DNA from: Shimia sp.
Lineage (GTDB): Bacteria > Pseudomonadota > Alphaproteobacteria > Rhodobacterales > Rhodobacteraceae
Assembly (NCBI RefSeq): GCF_022448905.1
Contig: NZ_JAKVCW010000014.1
Location: 73,091-137,090 of the forward strand
Direction: 5' to 3'
DNA: 64,000 nt
Under the pieces are notes generated by a model. It saw only the letters and a list, made by a program, of their open reading frames with translations, did no database searches and was not told the DNA's origin. Positions 34,827-44,392 of the stretch are shown one piece after another (the stretch's first letter is position 1; each line of letters begins with the position of its first letter). A program made the translations under genes and the position numbers.

Positions 34827-35284
34827 CCGAGACACAAAATGACCTGAGCAAAGAGCGGCTGCGGCTTTGGCTGAAGCTTCTGAAAGCCTCCGGCATGATC
34901 GAAGATGAAATCCGCCGCCGCCTGCGCCGCGAGTTTGACAGCACTTTGCCACGGTTTGACGTGATGTCGGTTCTGGCGCGCTTCCCGGAAGGGCAAAAGA
35001 TGAGCCAGATCAGTGATTTGCTGCGCGTGTCTAATGGCAATGTCACCGGCATTGTGGACAAGCTGTCCGATGAAGGCTTGGCGCAACGGGTGGCGGTTCC
35101 CGGAGATCGCCGGGCCTCGCTGGTGAAGCTGACTGACAAGGGCATCGCCGCCTTTGCAGACCATGCTGCGACCCACGAAAGCTGGCTTAACGAGATGCTT
35201 GGCGGTCTTGGCGCAGACGATGTGGACGGCATGGCGACCCGTCTGGAGCGGCTGATTGAGACATTGGAAGACAGGGAGATCTGA
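34823..35284 (+). CDS. MarR-family transcriptional regulator
   Basis: 153 residues with a winged helix-turn-helix (about 40-115: MSQISDLLRVSNGNVTGIVDKL, then a basic wing VAVPGDRRASLVKL). It overlaps the SDR by 4 bases, so it is expressed with the cluster it probably represses. The likely ligand is an aromatic CoA ester such as 2-aminobenzoyl-CoA. The ATG at 34823 has a GGGAGGGGAA site. Confidence 0.9.
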   Translation: MTETQNDLSKERLRLWLKLLKASGMIEDEIRRRLRREFDSTLPRFDVMSVLARFPEGQKMSQISDLLRVSNGNVTGIVDKLSDEGLAQRVAVPGDRRASLVKLTDKGIAAFADHAATHESWLNEMLGGLGADDVDGMATRLERLIETLEDREI

Positions 35285-35287
35285 GCG

Positions 35288-36088
35288 ATGCGCACGGATG
35301 TGGAGCACTTTTTGTGCAGTGTTGTGGACGGCATCGCGACGGTGCAACTGAACCGCCCGGAGCGGAAAAACCCGCTCACCTTTGACAGTTATGCCGAGCT
35401 GCGCGACTGGTTCCGCGATTTGAGTTATGATGATGAAGTCAAAGCGGTGGTCTTTGCCCCCAACGGCGGCAATTTCAGCTCCGGTGGCGATGTGCATGAC
35501 ATCATCGGCCCGCTGACCAAGATGAGTATGAAAGAGCTTTTGGCCTTCACCCGCATGACCGGCGATCTGGTCAAAGCCATGGTGAACTGCGGCAAGCCGA
35601 TCATCGCGGCGGTGGACGGGGTTTGTGCGGGCGCGGGGGCGATCATTTCGATGGCGTCGGATCTGCGCATTGCCACGCCGGAGGCCAAGACGGCGTTCCT
35701 GTTCAACCGCGTCGGGCTGGCAGGCTGTGACATGGGCGCGTGCGCGATCCTGCCGCGTATCATTGGACAGGGCCGGGCGGCAGAACTGCTCTATCTGGGC
35801 CGCGCGATGACAGCGCAAGAAGGATTTGCCTGGGGCTATTTCAACCGCGTGGTCGCGGCGGATGCTTTGATGGGCGAGGCGCAGGCCTTGGCGCGGCGCA
35901 TCGCGGATGGGCCGGGCTTTGCCAATATGATGACCAAAACCATGCTGGCGCAGGAATGGTCGATGTCGATTGAGCAGGCCATCGAGGCCGAAGCACAGGC
36001 GCAGGCAATTTGTATGCAGGGGCAGGATTTCCACCGCGCTTATCATGCCTTTGTCGCCAAGGAGCGGCCTGTGTTTGAGGGCGACTGA
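35288..36088 (+). CDS. Enoyl-CoA hydratase/isomerase family protein
   Basis: A 266-residue crotonase-fold protein. Oxyanion-hole segments are [10 protein letters not shown] (about 58-67) and [17 protein letters not shown] (about 112-128). [13 protein letters not shown] follows in the active-site region. It starts 3 bases after the MarR stop. It should hydrate a double bond in a CoA-linked intermediate of anthranilate breakdown. Confidence 0.88.
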   Translation: MRTDVEHFLCSVVDGIATVQLNRPERKNPLTFDSYAELRDWFRDLSYDDEVKAVVFAPNGGNFSSGGDVHDIIGPLTKMSMKELLAFTRMTGDLVKAMVNCGKPIIAAVDGVCAGAGAIISMASDLRIATPEAKTAFLFNRVGLAGCDMGACAILPRIIGQGRAAELLYLGRAMTAQEGFAWGYFNRVVAADALMGEAQALARRIADGPGFANMMTKTMLAQEWSMSIEQAIEAEAQAQAICMQGQDFHRAYHAFVAKERPVFEGD

Positions 36089-36090
36089 GG

Positions 36091-36141
36091 GTTTCTTGGG
36101 GGCCAGCCCCCAGACCCCCGAGATATTTGACGAATGAGAAA
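36091..36141 (+). repeat. Dispersed hairpin/GATATTT element, copy C
   Basis: TTGGGGGCCAGCCCCCAGA forms a hairpin, followed by CCCCCGAGATATTTGACGAA and TGAGAAAG. It fills the gap between the hydratase and acyl-CoA dehydrogenase genes, inside an apparent operon, so it cannot be a complete terminator if the genes are co-transcribed. Confidence 0.7.
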
Positions 36142-36158
36142 GCAGGGGAGGCTTTCAC

Positions 36159-37325
36159 ATGGCGGATCAAACTTTTTTGGACTGGCCTTTCTTTGAGGAG
36201 GCCCATCGTGCGCGGGCTGCAGAGTTGGAGGCCTGGGCTGAGAGCGCCTTGGCCTCGGTGAGCCATGCGGATGTGGATGGCACCTGTCGCGATCTGGTGG
36301 CGCGATTGGGCGATGCAGGCTTTTTGCAGGCCACGGCGTCTGAGGAGGGCGCGTTGGATGTGCGGACGCTCTGTTTGAGCCGGGAGATTTTGGCGCGCCA
36401 TGATGGGCTGGCGGATTTTGCCTTTGCCATGCAGGGGCTGGGCACTGGGGCGCTCTCTCTGTTTGGCACGGACGAACAGAAAGCGGCATGGCTGCCGTTG
36501 ACGCGGGCTGGTAAGGCGATCGCTGCCTTTGCGCTCACCGAGCCGCAGTCTGGCTCTGATGTGGCGAACTCCACCATGACCGCGACGCGGGACGGCGATC
36601 ACTTTGTTCTGAATGGCGAAAAGACTTGGATTTCCAACGGCGGGATTGCCGATGTCTACACGGTTTTTGCGCGCACAGGCGAAGCGCCGGGGGCCAAGGG
36701 TCTGAGCGCCTTTGTGGTGCCTGCGGACACGCCGGGCCTGTCGGTGGTGGAGAGGTTGGAGACCATCGCGCCTCATCCATTGGCGACTTTGAAGTTTGAC
36801 GATTGCCGCATTCCAGCCGACGCCTTGATTGGCGAAGCAGGGCGCGGCTTTGCCATCGCCATGTCGGTGCTGGACGTGTTCCGCTCCACCGTGGCGGCGG
36901 CGGCGCTGGGCTTTGCCCGTCGCGCACTCGATGAAGCCGTGGCACGGGTTCAGGCGCGAGAGGTGCAGGGCGCACCGCTGTTTGAGTTGCAGATGGTGCA
37001 GGGGCACATTGCGGATATGGCGCTGGATGTGGATGCGGCGGCGTTGCTGGTCTATCGTGCGGCTTGGGCCAAAGACAGCGGCGCGCCACGGGTGACACGG
37101 GAGGCGGCTATGGCGAAGCTCTTTGCCACCGACCACGCGCAGCAGGTGATCGACAAAGCGGTACAGCTCTTTGGTGGCGACGGGGTGAAATCCGGCGAGG
37201 TGGTCGAACGGCTCTATCGCGAGATCCGGGCTTTGCGGATTTATGAGGGGGCAAGCGACGTGCAGCGCGTGGTGATTGCGCGCCAGACCTTGGCAAACGC
37301 GACAGCAGAAGGAGCAGGAAAATGA
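36159..37325 (+). CDS. Acyl-CoA dehydrogenase family protein
   Basis: 388 residues with the three-domain acyl-CoA dehydrogenase layout. FAD/substrate motifs are [14 protein letters not shown] (about 125-138) and [11 protein letters not shown]. The C-terminal [11 protein letters not shown] (about 363-373) carries the Glu commonly acting as base. Its stop overlaps the ligase start (ATGA). It likely introduces a double bond in a ring-opened or alicyclic CoA intermediate. Confidence 0.9.
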   Translation: MADQTFLDWPFFEEAHRARAAELEAWAESALASVSHADVDGTCRDLVARLGDAGFLQATASEEGALDVRTLCLSREILARHDGLADFAFAMQGLGTGALSLFGTDEQKAAWLPLTRAGKAIAAFALTEPQSGSDVANSTMTATRDGDHFVLNGEKTWISNGGIADVYTVFARTGEAPGAKGLSAFVVPADTPGLSVVERLETIAPHPLATLKFDDCRIPADALIGEAGRGFAIAMSVLDVFRSTVAAAALGFARRALDEAVARVQAREVQGAPLFELQMVQGHIADMALDVDAAALLVYRAAWAKDSGAPRVTREAAMAKLFATDHAQQVIDKAVQLFGGDGVKSGEVVERLYREIRALRIYEGASDVQRVVIARQTLANATAEGAGK

Positions 37326-38932
37326 TGGGCGCCAGCGCACATGAGGACAGCTTCACGCGGGACAATCTCCCCCCAAAGGAGACGTGGCCGGACCTGTTGT
37401 TGGCGGGGTTTGACTGTCCGGAACAGATGAACGCCGGCTGGGAGTTGACCGATGGCATGGTCGCCAAAGGCTTTGGCGACAACACCGCGCTGATCGGCAA
37501 TGGGCGCCGCCGGACCTACAAGGAGCTAACCGACTGGACCAACCGGCTGGCGCATGTGTTGGTTGAGGATTTGGGGGTAAGGCCCGGAAATCGCGTACTT
37601 ATTCGATCGGCCAATAACCCGGCGATGGTGGCGTGCTGGCTGGCGGCCACCAAAGCTGGTGCGGTTGTGGTGAACACCATGCCGATGCTGCGCGCGGTGG
37701 AACTGACCAAATATGTTGAGAAAGCGGAGATCAGCCACGCCATTTGCGACACGCGGCTGATGGAGGAAATGACGGCCAGTGCCGAGGCCTGCGACGGGCT
37801 GAAAGTGATTGGCTTTGACGGCACGGCCAACCACGATGCGGAGCTGGACCGGCTGGCACTCGAAAAGCCCGTGACCTTTGAGGCGGTGCCGACGGCGGCG
37901 GATGACGTGGCGCTGATTGGCTTCACGTCTGGCAGCACGGGGGAGCCGAAAGGCACCATGCATTTTCACCGCGATCTGATGATCATTGCCGATGGCTATG
38001 CCAATGAGGTGCTGGACGTGCAGCCGGAAGACGTCTTTGTCGGCTCCCCACCTTTGGCCTTCACCTTTGGGCTTGGCGGGCTGGCGATCTTCCCGCTTCG
38101 CTTTGGCGCTGCGGCGACGTTGCTGGAGCAGGCCACGCCGCCCAATATGATTGAGATTATCGAGAAGTATAAGGCCACTGTCTGTTTCACCGCGCCAACC
38201 GCCTATCGCGCGATGTTGGCGGCGATGGACGAGGGGGCAGACTTGTCCTCCTTGCGGGCGGCGGTGAGTGCGGGGGAGACCTTGCCTGCGCCGGTTTATG
38301 AGGAGTGGCAAAAGAAAACCGGCAAGCCGATGTTGGATGGCATTGGCGCAACGGAGTTGTTGCATATCTTCATCTCGAACCGGTTTGACGATCACCGCCC
38401 GGCCTGTACCGGCAAGCCTGTGACCGGTTATGAGGCCAAAGTGGTGGGGCTGGATGGCGCGACCTTGCCACGCGGTGAGGTAGGGCGTTTGGCCGTACGC
38501 GGCCCAACCGGGTGTCGCTACTTGCGCGGCGAACGGCAGGACGAATATGTTGTGGACGGCTGGAACATCTCCGGCGATGCCTTCTGGCAAGACGAGGACG
38601 GGTACTTCCACTTTGCCGCGCGCAATGACGACATGATCATCTCCTCCGGCTACAACATCGCTGGGCCGGAAGTTGAGGCTGCTTTGTTGGCGCATGAGGC
38701 GGTGGCAGAATGTGCCGTGATCGGCGTGCCGGATGAGGCGCGCGGCGCGATTGTGGAGGCGCATGTGGTCCTGGCCAGCGGGGCTGGTGATGAGGCCATT
38801 ACCAAAGCGTTGCAAGATCACGTGAAAGCCACCATCGCCCCCTTTAAGTACCCGCGTTCGGTCGTGTACACCGACGCATTACCCAAGACGGAAACCGGCA
38901 AAATTCAGCGGTTCCGCCTGAGGAAGAAATGA
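37322..38932 (+). CDS. 2-aminobenzoate (anthranilate)-CoA ligase
   Basis: A 536-residue AMP-forming synthetase. The P-loop-like signature is SGSTGEPKG at 203-211, with later [34 protein letters not shown] and the lysine motif [10 protein letters not shown] at the end. Benzoate-type CoA ligases share this form. Position between the 2-aminobenzoyl-CoA oxygenase genes and kynA/kynU makes anthranilate the expected substrate. It overlaps both neighbours by 4 bases. Confidence 0.88.
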   Translation: MMGASAHEDSFTRDNLPPKETWPDLLLAGFDCPEQMNAGWELTDGMVAKGFGDNTALIGNGRRRTYKELTDWTNRLAHVLVEDLGVRPGNRVLIRSANNPAMVACWLAATKAGAVVVNTMPMLRAVELTKYVEKAEISHAICDTRLMEEMTASAEACDGLKVIGFDGTANHDAELDRLALEKPVTFEAVPTAADDVALIGFTSGSTGEPKGTMHFHRDLMIIADGYANEVLDVQPEDVFVGSPPLAFTFGLGGLAIFPLRFGAAATLLEQATPPNMIEIIEKYKATVCFTAPTAYRAMLAAMDEGADLSSLRAAVSAGETLPAPVYEEWQKKTGKPMLDGIGATELLHIFISNRFDDHRPACTGKPVTGYEAKVVGLDGATLPRGEVGRLAVRGPTGCRYLRGERQDEYVVDGWNISGDAFWQDEDGYFHFAARNDDMIISSGYNIAGPEVEAALLAHEAVAECAVIGVPDEARGAIVEAHVVLASGAGDEAITKALQDHVKATIAPFKYPRSVVYTDALPKTETGKIQRFRLRKK

Positions 38933-39771
38933 TGACAAAGCAAGCTTATGATCCGTCCACCGACGGGGCCAAAATGTCTTTCAAGGATGCCATGTCCTAT
39001 GGCGACTATCTGCATCTGGACGGGATCCTGAACCAGCAGCACCCGCAAAGCGACGCGCATGACGAGATGCTGTTTATCATTCAGCATCAGACCTCCGAGC
39101 TTTGGATGAAACTGGCGTTGCACGAACTTGGCGCGGCGCGGGAGGCGCTGAAGGCTGGGGATTTGAGCCATATGTTCAAGATGCTCGCGCGGGTCAGCCG
39201 GATCTTTGAACAGCTCAACTCCGCCTGGGATGTGCTGCGTACGATGACCCCGGCGGATTACACCACCTTTCGCGAGGCACTAGGGCCAAGCTCCGGTTTC
39301 CAGAGCCATCAATACCGGTTGATCGAATATGTGCTGGGCAACCGCAATCCCAATATGGTGAAGCCCCACGCCCATGTGCCGGAGGCCAAGGCGGCTTTGG
39401 AAGCAGAACTGGCGCAGCCGAGTTTTTATGACGAGGTGATCCGCTATCTCTATGTCTCTCTGGATGGGGATGACAGCGCCATGCCTGCGCCGCAGATGAC
39501 GCAGCCACATGAAGCGGTGGCAGAGGTTCAGGCGCGCTGGAAAACTGTCTATGAGGATGTGGGCACCCATTGGCGGCTGTATGAACTGGCCGAGAAACTG
39601 GTCGATCTGGAAGATTACTTCCGCCGCTGGCGGTTCAATCATGTCACCACGGTGGAACGGGTGATCGGATTTAAACGCGGGACCGGCGGCACGTCGGGCG
39701 TGCAGTATCTGCGCAGGATGCTGGATGTGGAACTTTTCCCCGAACTTTGGCACCTGCGCGGAGATTTGTGA
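38929..39771 (+). CDS. kynA: Tryptophan 2,3-dioxygenase
   Basis: 280 residues, the normal bacterial length. It is a heme enzyme opening the indole ring of L-tryptophan to N-formylkynurenine. Seen are [13 protein letters not shown] (about 22-34), [19 protein letters not shown] (about 49-67) with substrate and heme-pocket residues, and [12 protein letters not shown] (about 122-133). It overlaps the ligase by 4 bases and is followed by kynU 2 bases later. Confidence 0.96.
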   Translation: MMTKQAYDPSTDGAKMSFKDAMSYGDYLHLDGILNQQHPQSDAHDEMLFIIQHQTSELWMKLALHELGAAREALKAGDLSHMFKMLARVSRIFEQLNSAWDVLRTMTPADYTTFREALGPSSGFQSHQYRLIEYVLGNRNPNMVKPHAHVPEAKAALEAELAQPSFYDEVIRYLYVSLDGDDSAMPAPQMTQPHEAVAEVQARWKTVYEDVGTHWRLYELAEKLVDLEDYFRRWRFNHVTTVERVIGFKRGTGGTSGVQYLRRMLDVELFPELWHLRGDL

Positions 39772-39773
39772 GC

Positions 39774-40967
39774 ATGGGCGTTTCGCTTCCGAGAAAAGAG
39801 CTGTTTGATGTGCCCGAGGGCGTGATCTACCTCGATGGCAACTCGCTGGGCGTGCTGCCCAAGGGCGCGGCTGAGCGCGCGCAGAAAACCATCACCGAAG
39901 AATGGGGCGGACAGCTTATTAAGGCGTGGAACACCGCAGGCTGGATGGCGCTGCCACAGGTCGTGGGCGACCGGCTGGCAGACTTGATCGGGGCACCGGC
40001 AGGCTCTGTGGCCACCGGCGACACGCTGTCTATCAAAGTCTATCAGGCCTTGGCGGCGGCGTTAAAAATGCGCCCCGACCGCAAGGTGATCCTGTCTGAC
40101 AACGGCAACTTCCCGTCGGACCTTTACATGGCTGAAGGGCTGATCAAGACGCTGGACCAAGACTACGAGCTGCGCACACCAGCGCCCGAAGATGTGGCCG
40201 AGGCCATCACAGAAGAGGTTGCCGTGGTGATGCTCACACAGGTGGATTACCGTTCGGGCCGCATGCACGACATGGACGCGATCACCAAACGTGCCCACGA
40301 GGTTGGCGCCGTGATGATCTGGGATCTGGCGCATTCCGCTGGCGCGGTGCAGGTTGATATGGCGGGCAGCAACGCAGAGTTTGCCGTCGGCTGCACCTAC
40401 AAATACCTCAACGGGGGGCCAGGGGCCCCGGCCTTCATTTATGTCCGTCCCGACATTGTTAAAAACATCGAACCGGCGTTGTCCGGCTGGCTTGGTCATG
40501 ACGCGCCCTTTGCGATGGAGCTCAACTACCGCCCAGCCTCTGCCACCGAGCGTATGCGCGTGGGTACGCCGCCGATCCTGCAACTGGGCGTTTTGCAAGA
40601 AGCGCTTAAGGCCTGGGACGGGGTCGATATGGCGGAGCTACGGGCCGCCTCCCAACGTCTGTCTGATCTGTTTATCAATGAGGTCGAGGCGCGCTGCCCC
40701 ATGCTAACACTCGCCAGCCCACGGGACGCCAATGCGCGTGGCTCACAGGTGTCCTTTGCATTTGAGCACGGCTATCCGGCGATGCAAGCAATCATTGATC
40801 GTGGCGTGATTGGTGACTTCCGCGCGCCCAACATCATGCGCTTTGGCTTCACACCACTCTATCTGGACGACGCGGATATCGTCGCAGCGGCAGAGATCAT
40901 CGAAGATGTCATGAGCAATGAACATTGGCGCGAAGACAAATACAACGTGCGCTCACGTGTGACGTAA
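39774..40967 (+). CDS. kynU: Kynureninase
   Basis: A 397-residue PLP enzyme that cleaves kynurenine to anthranilate and alanine. Recognisable parts are IYLDGNSLGVLPKG near residue 20, WGGQLIKAWNTAGWM, the Asp motif IWDLAHSAGAVQVD (about 180-193) and the PLP lysine in CTYKYLNGGPG (about 204-214). The formamidase (kynB) that should act between KynA and KynU is not in the window. Confidence 0.95.
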   Translation: MGVSLPRKELFDVPEGVIYLDGNSLGVLPKGAAERAQKTITEEWGGQLIKAWNTAGWMALPQVVGDRLADLIGAPAGSVATGDTLSIKVYQALAAALKMRPDRKVILSDNGNFPSDLYMAEGLIKTLDQDYELRTPAPEDVAEAITEEVAVVMLTQVDYRSGRMHDMDAITKRAHEVGAVMIWDLAHSAGAVQVDMAGSNAEFAVGCTYKYLNGGPGAPAFIYVRPDIVKNIEPALSGWLGHDAPFAMELNYRPASATERMRVGTPPILQLGVLQEALKAWDGVDMAELRAASQRLSDLFINEVEARCPMLTLASPRDANARGSQVSFAFEHGYPAMQAIIDRGVIGDFRAPNIMRFGFTPLYLDDADIVAAAEIIEDVMSNEHWREDKYNVRSRVT

Positions 40968-40983
40968 GACGAGGACTAAGGGT

Positions 40984-41379
40984 TTGAAAACAATACATCC
41001 TGAGGGCTGGGCACCCGCGCTGGGCTACGCCAACGGCATGCTGGCCGAAGACGGCACGCTGCACATTGGCGGGCAGATTGGCTGGAACAGTCAGAAGGTC
41101 TTTGAAAGCCATGATTTCATCGGCCAGATGACGCAGGTTTTGCAGAACATTCGTGAGATCGTCGAAGCCGCAGGCGGTCAGCCCAGCGACATTGCCCGGC
41201 TGACTTGGTTTGTGAAAAGCAAATCCGAGTATTTGGCGCATCAACGCGAAGTGGGGCAGGCTTACCGCGCGGTCATGGGAAGGCATTTCCCAGCCATGTC
41301 TTTGGTGGTCGTTGCTGATCTTGTGGAAGACGAAGCCCTGCTGGAGATCGAAGCCACGGCGCACATCGGCAGGGGTTAA
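40984..41379 (+). CDS. RidA-family protein (enamine/imine deaminase-like)
   Basis: 131 residues starting at a TTG. The RidA fold pattern is present (LHIGGQIGWN, VLQNIREIVEAAGGQPSDIARLTWFV), and a C-terminal IEATAHIG takes the place of the usual IEA-AV. RidA proteins hydrolyse reactive enamines. In this cluster it may release ammonia from amino-substituted intermediates derived from anthranilate. It ends 4 bases inside the convergent acyltransferase gene. Confidence 0.85.
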   Translation: MKTIHPEGWAPALGYANGMLAEDGTLHIGGQIGWNSQKVFESHDFIGQMTQVLQNIREIVEAAGGQPSDIARLTWFVKSKSEYLAHQREVGQAYRAVMGRHFPAMSLVVVADLVEDEALLEIEATAHIGRG

Positions 41380-42263
41380 CCTGCCGACATTGCCTTGCGG
41401 TCCAAAAGCCTCAATGGCGACAATAGCTTGCCCAAGGGTGGCCACCAAATCCAGCTGCCGCCCAAAGGCCGCAGTGTAGCGCCGGTACCCAGTTTAAACC
41501 GCGCCAGACCGGCGGCTTTTTCGGTGTCCACCTGTCCTAATTCCAGCTTGGTCACGCCTTTGCCAGCCAGCCAGTTCATACCTTCCCACAAAAGCAGATT
41601 GTGTGCGCTGGCAGCGCGGCCGGCTTCGGTGGTGTGGCTGATGTGATAGGTGGCGCTGTCGCCATGACACAGGAACAACATCGCTGCCACAGGCTCTTTG
41701 CCGTCAAAGGCTGTAAAGAGCTTTGCACTGCCACGGTTGGCCTTGCTATAGGCCAACGTCAGCGCGTCCGACCATGTGGAGTAGCCGCGTGATGCCTGTT
41801 GCTGCGCGTCCTGTTGCAAAATCCAGTTGTCGGGTTTGATCGGCAGGTTCTGTCGCGTCACGCGCAGGCCTTGTCCTTCGGCAAACACCAACCGGTTGCG
41901 CCATTTCTGATGCAGTTTCGCCCGCAGATCTCCAGTCAGGTCCAACTCTGCCACGTGGGTCGGAGTCATCACCGGCACAGCGCCCAGATTGCCAAGCCAA
42001 GGCGCGGGGTGGTCCGGGTTGATCACCAACACCTCGCGCCGCAGGCCCGCCTCGCGGATCAGACCGGGCAGGGTGGCTTTCTCAATTGTGGCGCGCGGCA
42101 GCATGGCGATATTCACGCCACCCATCTTGCGGCGCAGCACCAAAGTGCCGTCGCTCAGCGTCTTGGTCTGCGTCTCGGTCAAAGACAAAGCCTGACGGTA
42201 TTCGTCGCTCTGCTGCAAAGGGCGCGCGGGGAGGGGGAGGGAGACATCCAACATGTCCGCCAT
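41376..42263 (-). CDS. GNAT/FemAB-like acyltransferase
   Basis: A 295-residue protein of the FemAB-like GNAT branch (Acetyltransf_6 type). The conserved part is at about 170-260, with AYSKANRGSAKLFTAFDGKEPVAAMLFL, HISHTTEAGRAASAHNLLLWEG and LELGQVDTEKAAGLARFKLGTGA. Such enzymes transfer acyl or aminoacyl groups, for example in cell-wall or polysaccharide work; the acceptor here is unknown. It stands apart from the surrounding catabolic genes. Confidence 0.75.
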   Translation of the reverse strand: MADMLDVSLPLPARPLQQSDEYRQALSLTETQTKTLSDGTLVLRRKMGGVNIAMLPRATIEKATLPGLIREAGLRREVLVINPDHPAPWLGNLGAVPVMTPTHVAELDLTGDLRAKLHQKWRNRLVFAEGQGLRVTRQNLPIKPDNWILQQDAQQQASRGYSTWSDALTLAYSKANRGSAKLFTAFDGKEPVAAMLFLCHGDSATYHISHTTEAGRAASAHNLLLWEGMNWLAGKGVTKLELGQVDTEKAAGLARFKLGTGATLRPLGGSWIWWPPLGKLLSPLRLLDRKAMSAG

Positions 42264-42300
42264 TAACGCATCTGAAACCTAATTCATGGTTAATGAAAGA

Positions 42301-42444
42301 ATGAGAAAGTCAAAACAATCCGCCGTAATGGGGCAATTTGCACCCACCGTGAAATGGACCAAGGCCAGCGCCGTGCTCTTGGCCACCGTGATTTCGATCC
42401 CGGTGTTTTTGGTGCTGACGGCGATCGATGTGCTGTTCCTCTAA
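42301..42444 (+). CDS. Small single-pass membrane protein
   Basis: A 47-residue reading frame (52 if started at the ATG at 42286): a basic N-terminus (MRKSKQSAVMG) then one strong membrane helix (about 20-45). Its TAA interlocks with the stop of the convergent IclR gene (CTAA), as expected for real compact genes. No good ribosome site is seen and I do not recognise the family. Confidence 0.5.
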   Translation: MRKSKQSAVMGQFAPTVKWTKASAVLLATVISIPVFLVLTAIDVLFL

Positions 42445-43127
42445 AGAATGTCGCGGCCCAAACTCTGAGCGGCCAGCAACACGCGCAGCCGCGCCATTTC
42501 CAGCGCATCGCCGCTGAGCCGCTCCAAAGGCCCGGACACCGCCAAAGCCCCGTGAAACTGCCCCGTGGCATCCACAACCGGCGCCGCCGCCGAAGCAATA
42601 TGCGGATTGCGCTCCCCCGCCGAGGTGCAGCTGCCGTCCGCTTTTAGCCGCGCCCTGGCCGCAGCTTCCTGCAAACTATAGGCCGCAAGCACATGCCCCG
42701 CCGCCCCGGCGCGTAGCGTTAGCCGCGCGCCTTCGTCCAAATGGTGGCGCACGGGTTCGGGCGAGTTTTCCCGATAGAGACACAGCCGCTCATCTTGGTC
42801 GAGCACATAGAAAGACGCCGTTTCCCCGGTCTCTGTCACCAGTTGGCGCAATACAGGGCGTATGGCGTCCCCCATCTCAAAATTGCGCCGGTAGAGTGTG
42901 CCTAACCGCCAGAGAGCAGGGCCGAGCCGAAACCGCCGGTCCGCATCGCGTTTGAGGTAGCCATAGCGCTCCAAAGACGCCGCCAGTCGCGACACATTGC
43001 TTTTGTACAGCCCGGTTTCCTTGGCGATTTCTGTCAGCGTGAGCGACCGCCGTTCAGCCGAAAACGCCTCCAAAATCGACAAAGCTTTCTCAACGGATTC
43101 CACGCGGGTTTCGGTCAACTGTTCCAC
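42441..43127 (-). CDS. IclR-family transcriptional regulator
   Basis: 228 residues from a GTG at 43127. The N-terminal winged helix (about 5-65: VEKALSILEAFS, LTLTEIAKETGLYKSNVSRLAASLERYGYL) is followed by the IclR effector domain. An ATG at 43211 would give a longer protein but overlap the divergent gene's start. It probably controls the adjacent CoA-transferase/lyase pair. The start is uncertain. Confidence 0.85.
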   Translation of the reverse strand: MEQLTETRVESVEKALSILEAFSAERRSLTLTEIAKETGLYKSNVSRLAASLERYGYLKRDADRRFRLGPALWRLGTLYRRNFEMGDAIRPVLRQLVTETGETASFYVLDQDERLCLYRENSPEPVRHHLDEGARLTLRAGAAGHVLAAYSLQEAAARARLKADGSCTSAGERNPHIASAAAPVVDATGQFHGALAVSGPLERLSGDALEMARLRVLLAAQSLGRDIL

Positions 43128-43201
43128 TCTGCGCAACCATTGACTCCATGTGTTGCACCATTTGGATCGCGCGTCTAGCTCCCATGGCGAAAGGACATCC
43201 C

Positions 43202-44392
43202 ATGAAACCACTCACGGACATTCGCGTTTTGGACCTCACCAACGTGCTCGCGGGCCCCTTTGCCTGCCACCAACTGGCCCACATGGGGGCCGAAGTGATC
43301 AAGGTCGAAGCGGTCGGGCGCGGCGATCTTGCGCGGCAGTTGGGGGCCGATCCCGAGCTCAGCCAAAACAACATGGGAGTGTCCTTTCTCGCCCAAAACG
43401 CAGGCAAAAAATCCGTCACGGTGAACCTTAAGAACCCGGATGGCAAAGCCCTGTTTGAGAAGCTTGTCACCACCGCCGATGTGGTGGTGGAGAACTTCCG
43501 CCCCGGCGTTATGGGCCGTTTGGGCGTGGGGTATGACCGATTAAAAGAAATCAAGCCGGACCTGATCTATTGCGCCATCTCGGGCTTTGGCCAAGATGGC
43601 CCGTGGAAACACCGCCCGGCCTATGACCAAATCATCCAAGGTACATCGGGGGTGATGTCGGTCACTGGCGACGCGGCCCGCGCGCCGTTGCGGGTGGGCT
43701 ACCCGATCGCCGACAGTGTGGGGGGCATCACAGCGGCCTTTGCCATCGCCGCCGCGCTCAACGCCTGTCCACGCGGCACCTTGATCGATGTCTCCATGTT
43801 GGAATCCGTGCTTGCCACCATGGGCTGGGCGGTGTCCAACTATCTGATCGCTGGCGTCAAGCCACAGGCCAATGGCAACGAAAACCCGACTTCTGCGCCC
43901 TCCGGGGCGTTTGAGGCAGGCGGCGGCTTGATCAATATCGCCGCCAACAAAGACGAGCAGTGGGTGCTGCTCACAGATCACCTCAGCCTCGCGGCCCTGC
44001 GCGATCGTCCGGAATACGCAACACGCGAGAGCCGTAAGACAAACAGACTGGCTCTTAAAGTGGAGCTGGAAGCAGTTTTGAAGACCCGCTCCGCGCGGGA
44101 TTGGGCGAAAGAACTCAACAAAATCGGCGTACCAGCGGGAGCCGTTCTGACCGTGCCAGAGGTGCTCGACATGCCGCAGATTGCAGACCGTGGCTTCCTG
44201 CATCGTTTCTCCGACGTGCCGGGGGTGGGGCGGAACATTGATGTGGTCACCACCGGCGTGAAACTCGACGGCGCGCCGCTAACCGTGGACAGCCCGCCAC
44301 CGGAGTTGGGCCAAGACAACAACGATATTTACGGCAGTCTCGGTTTTTCCAACGACGCCCTCGAAACCCTCAAACAAGGCGGCGCGATATGA
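43202..44392 (+). CDS. CaiB/BaiF (class III) CoA-transferase
   Basis: 396 residues. The family moves CoA from a donor ester to a carboxylate via an aspartyl-CoA; the catalytic Asp is likely D171 in GYPIADSVGG. Other family features are RVLDLTNVLAGPFACHQLAHMGAEVIKVE at the N-terminus and YCAISGFGQDGP. A GAAAGGA site precedes the ATG at 43202. It overlaps the lyase gene by 4 bases, so the CoA ester it makes is probably the lyase's substrate. Confidence 0.92.
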   Translation: MKPLTDIRVLDLTNVLAGPFACHQLAHMGAEVIKVEAVGRGDLARQLGADPELSQNNMGVSFLAQNAGKKSVTVNLKNPDGKALFEKLVTTADVVVENFRPGVMGRLGVGYDRLKEIKPDLIYCAISGFGQDGPWKHRPAYDQIIQGTSGVMSVTGDAARAPLRVGYPIADSVGGITAAFAIAAALNACPRGTLIDVSMLESVLATMGWAVSNYLIAGVKPQANGNENPTSAPSGAFEAGGGLINIAANKDEQWVLLTDHLSLAALRDRPEYATRESRKTNRLALKVELEAVLKTRSARDWAKELNKIGVPAGAVLTVPEVLDMPQIADRGFLHRFSDVPGVGRNIDVVTTGVKLDGAPLTVDSPPPELGQDNNDIYGSLGFSNDALETLKQGGAI

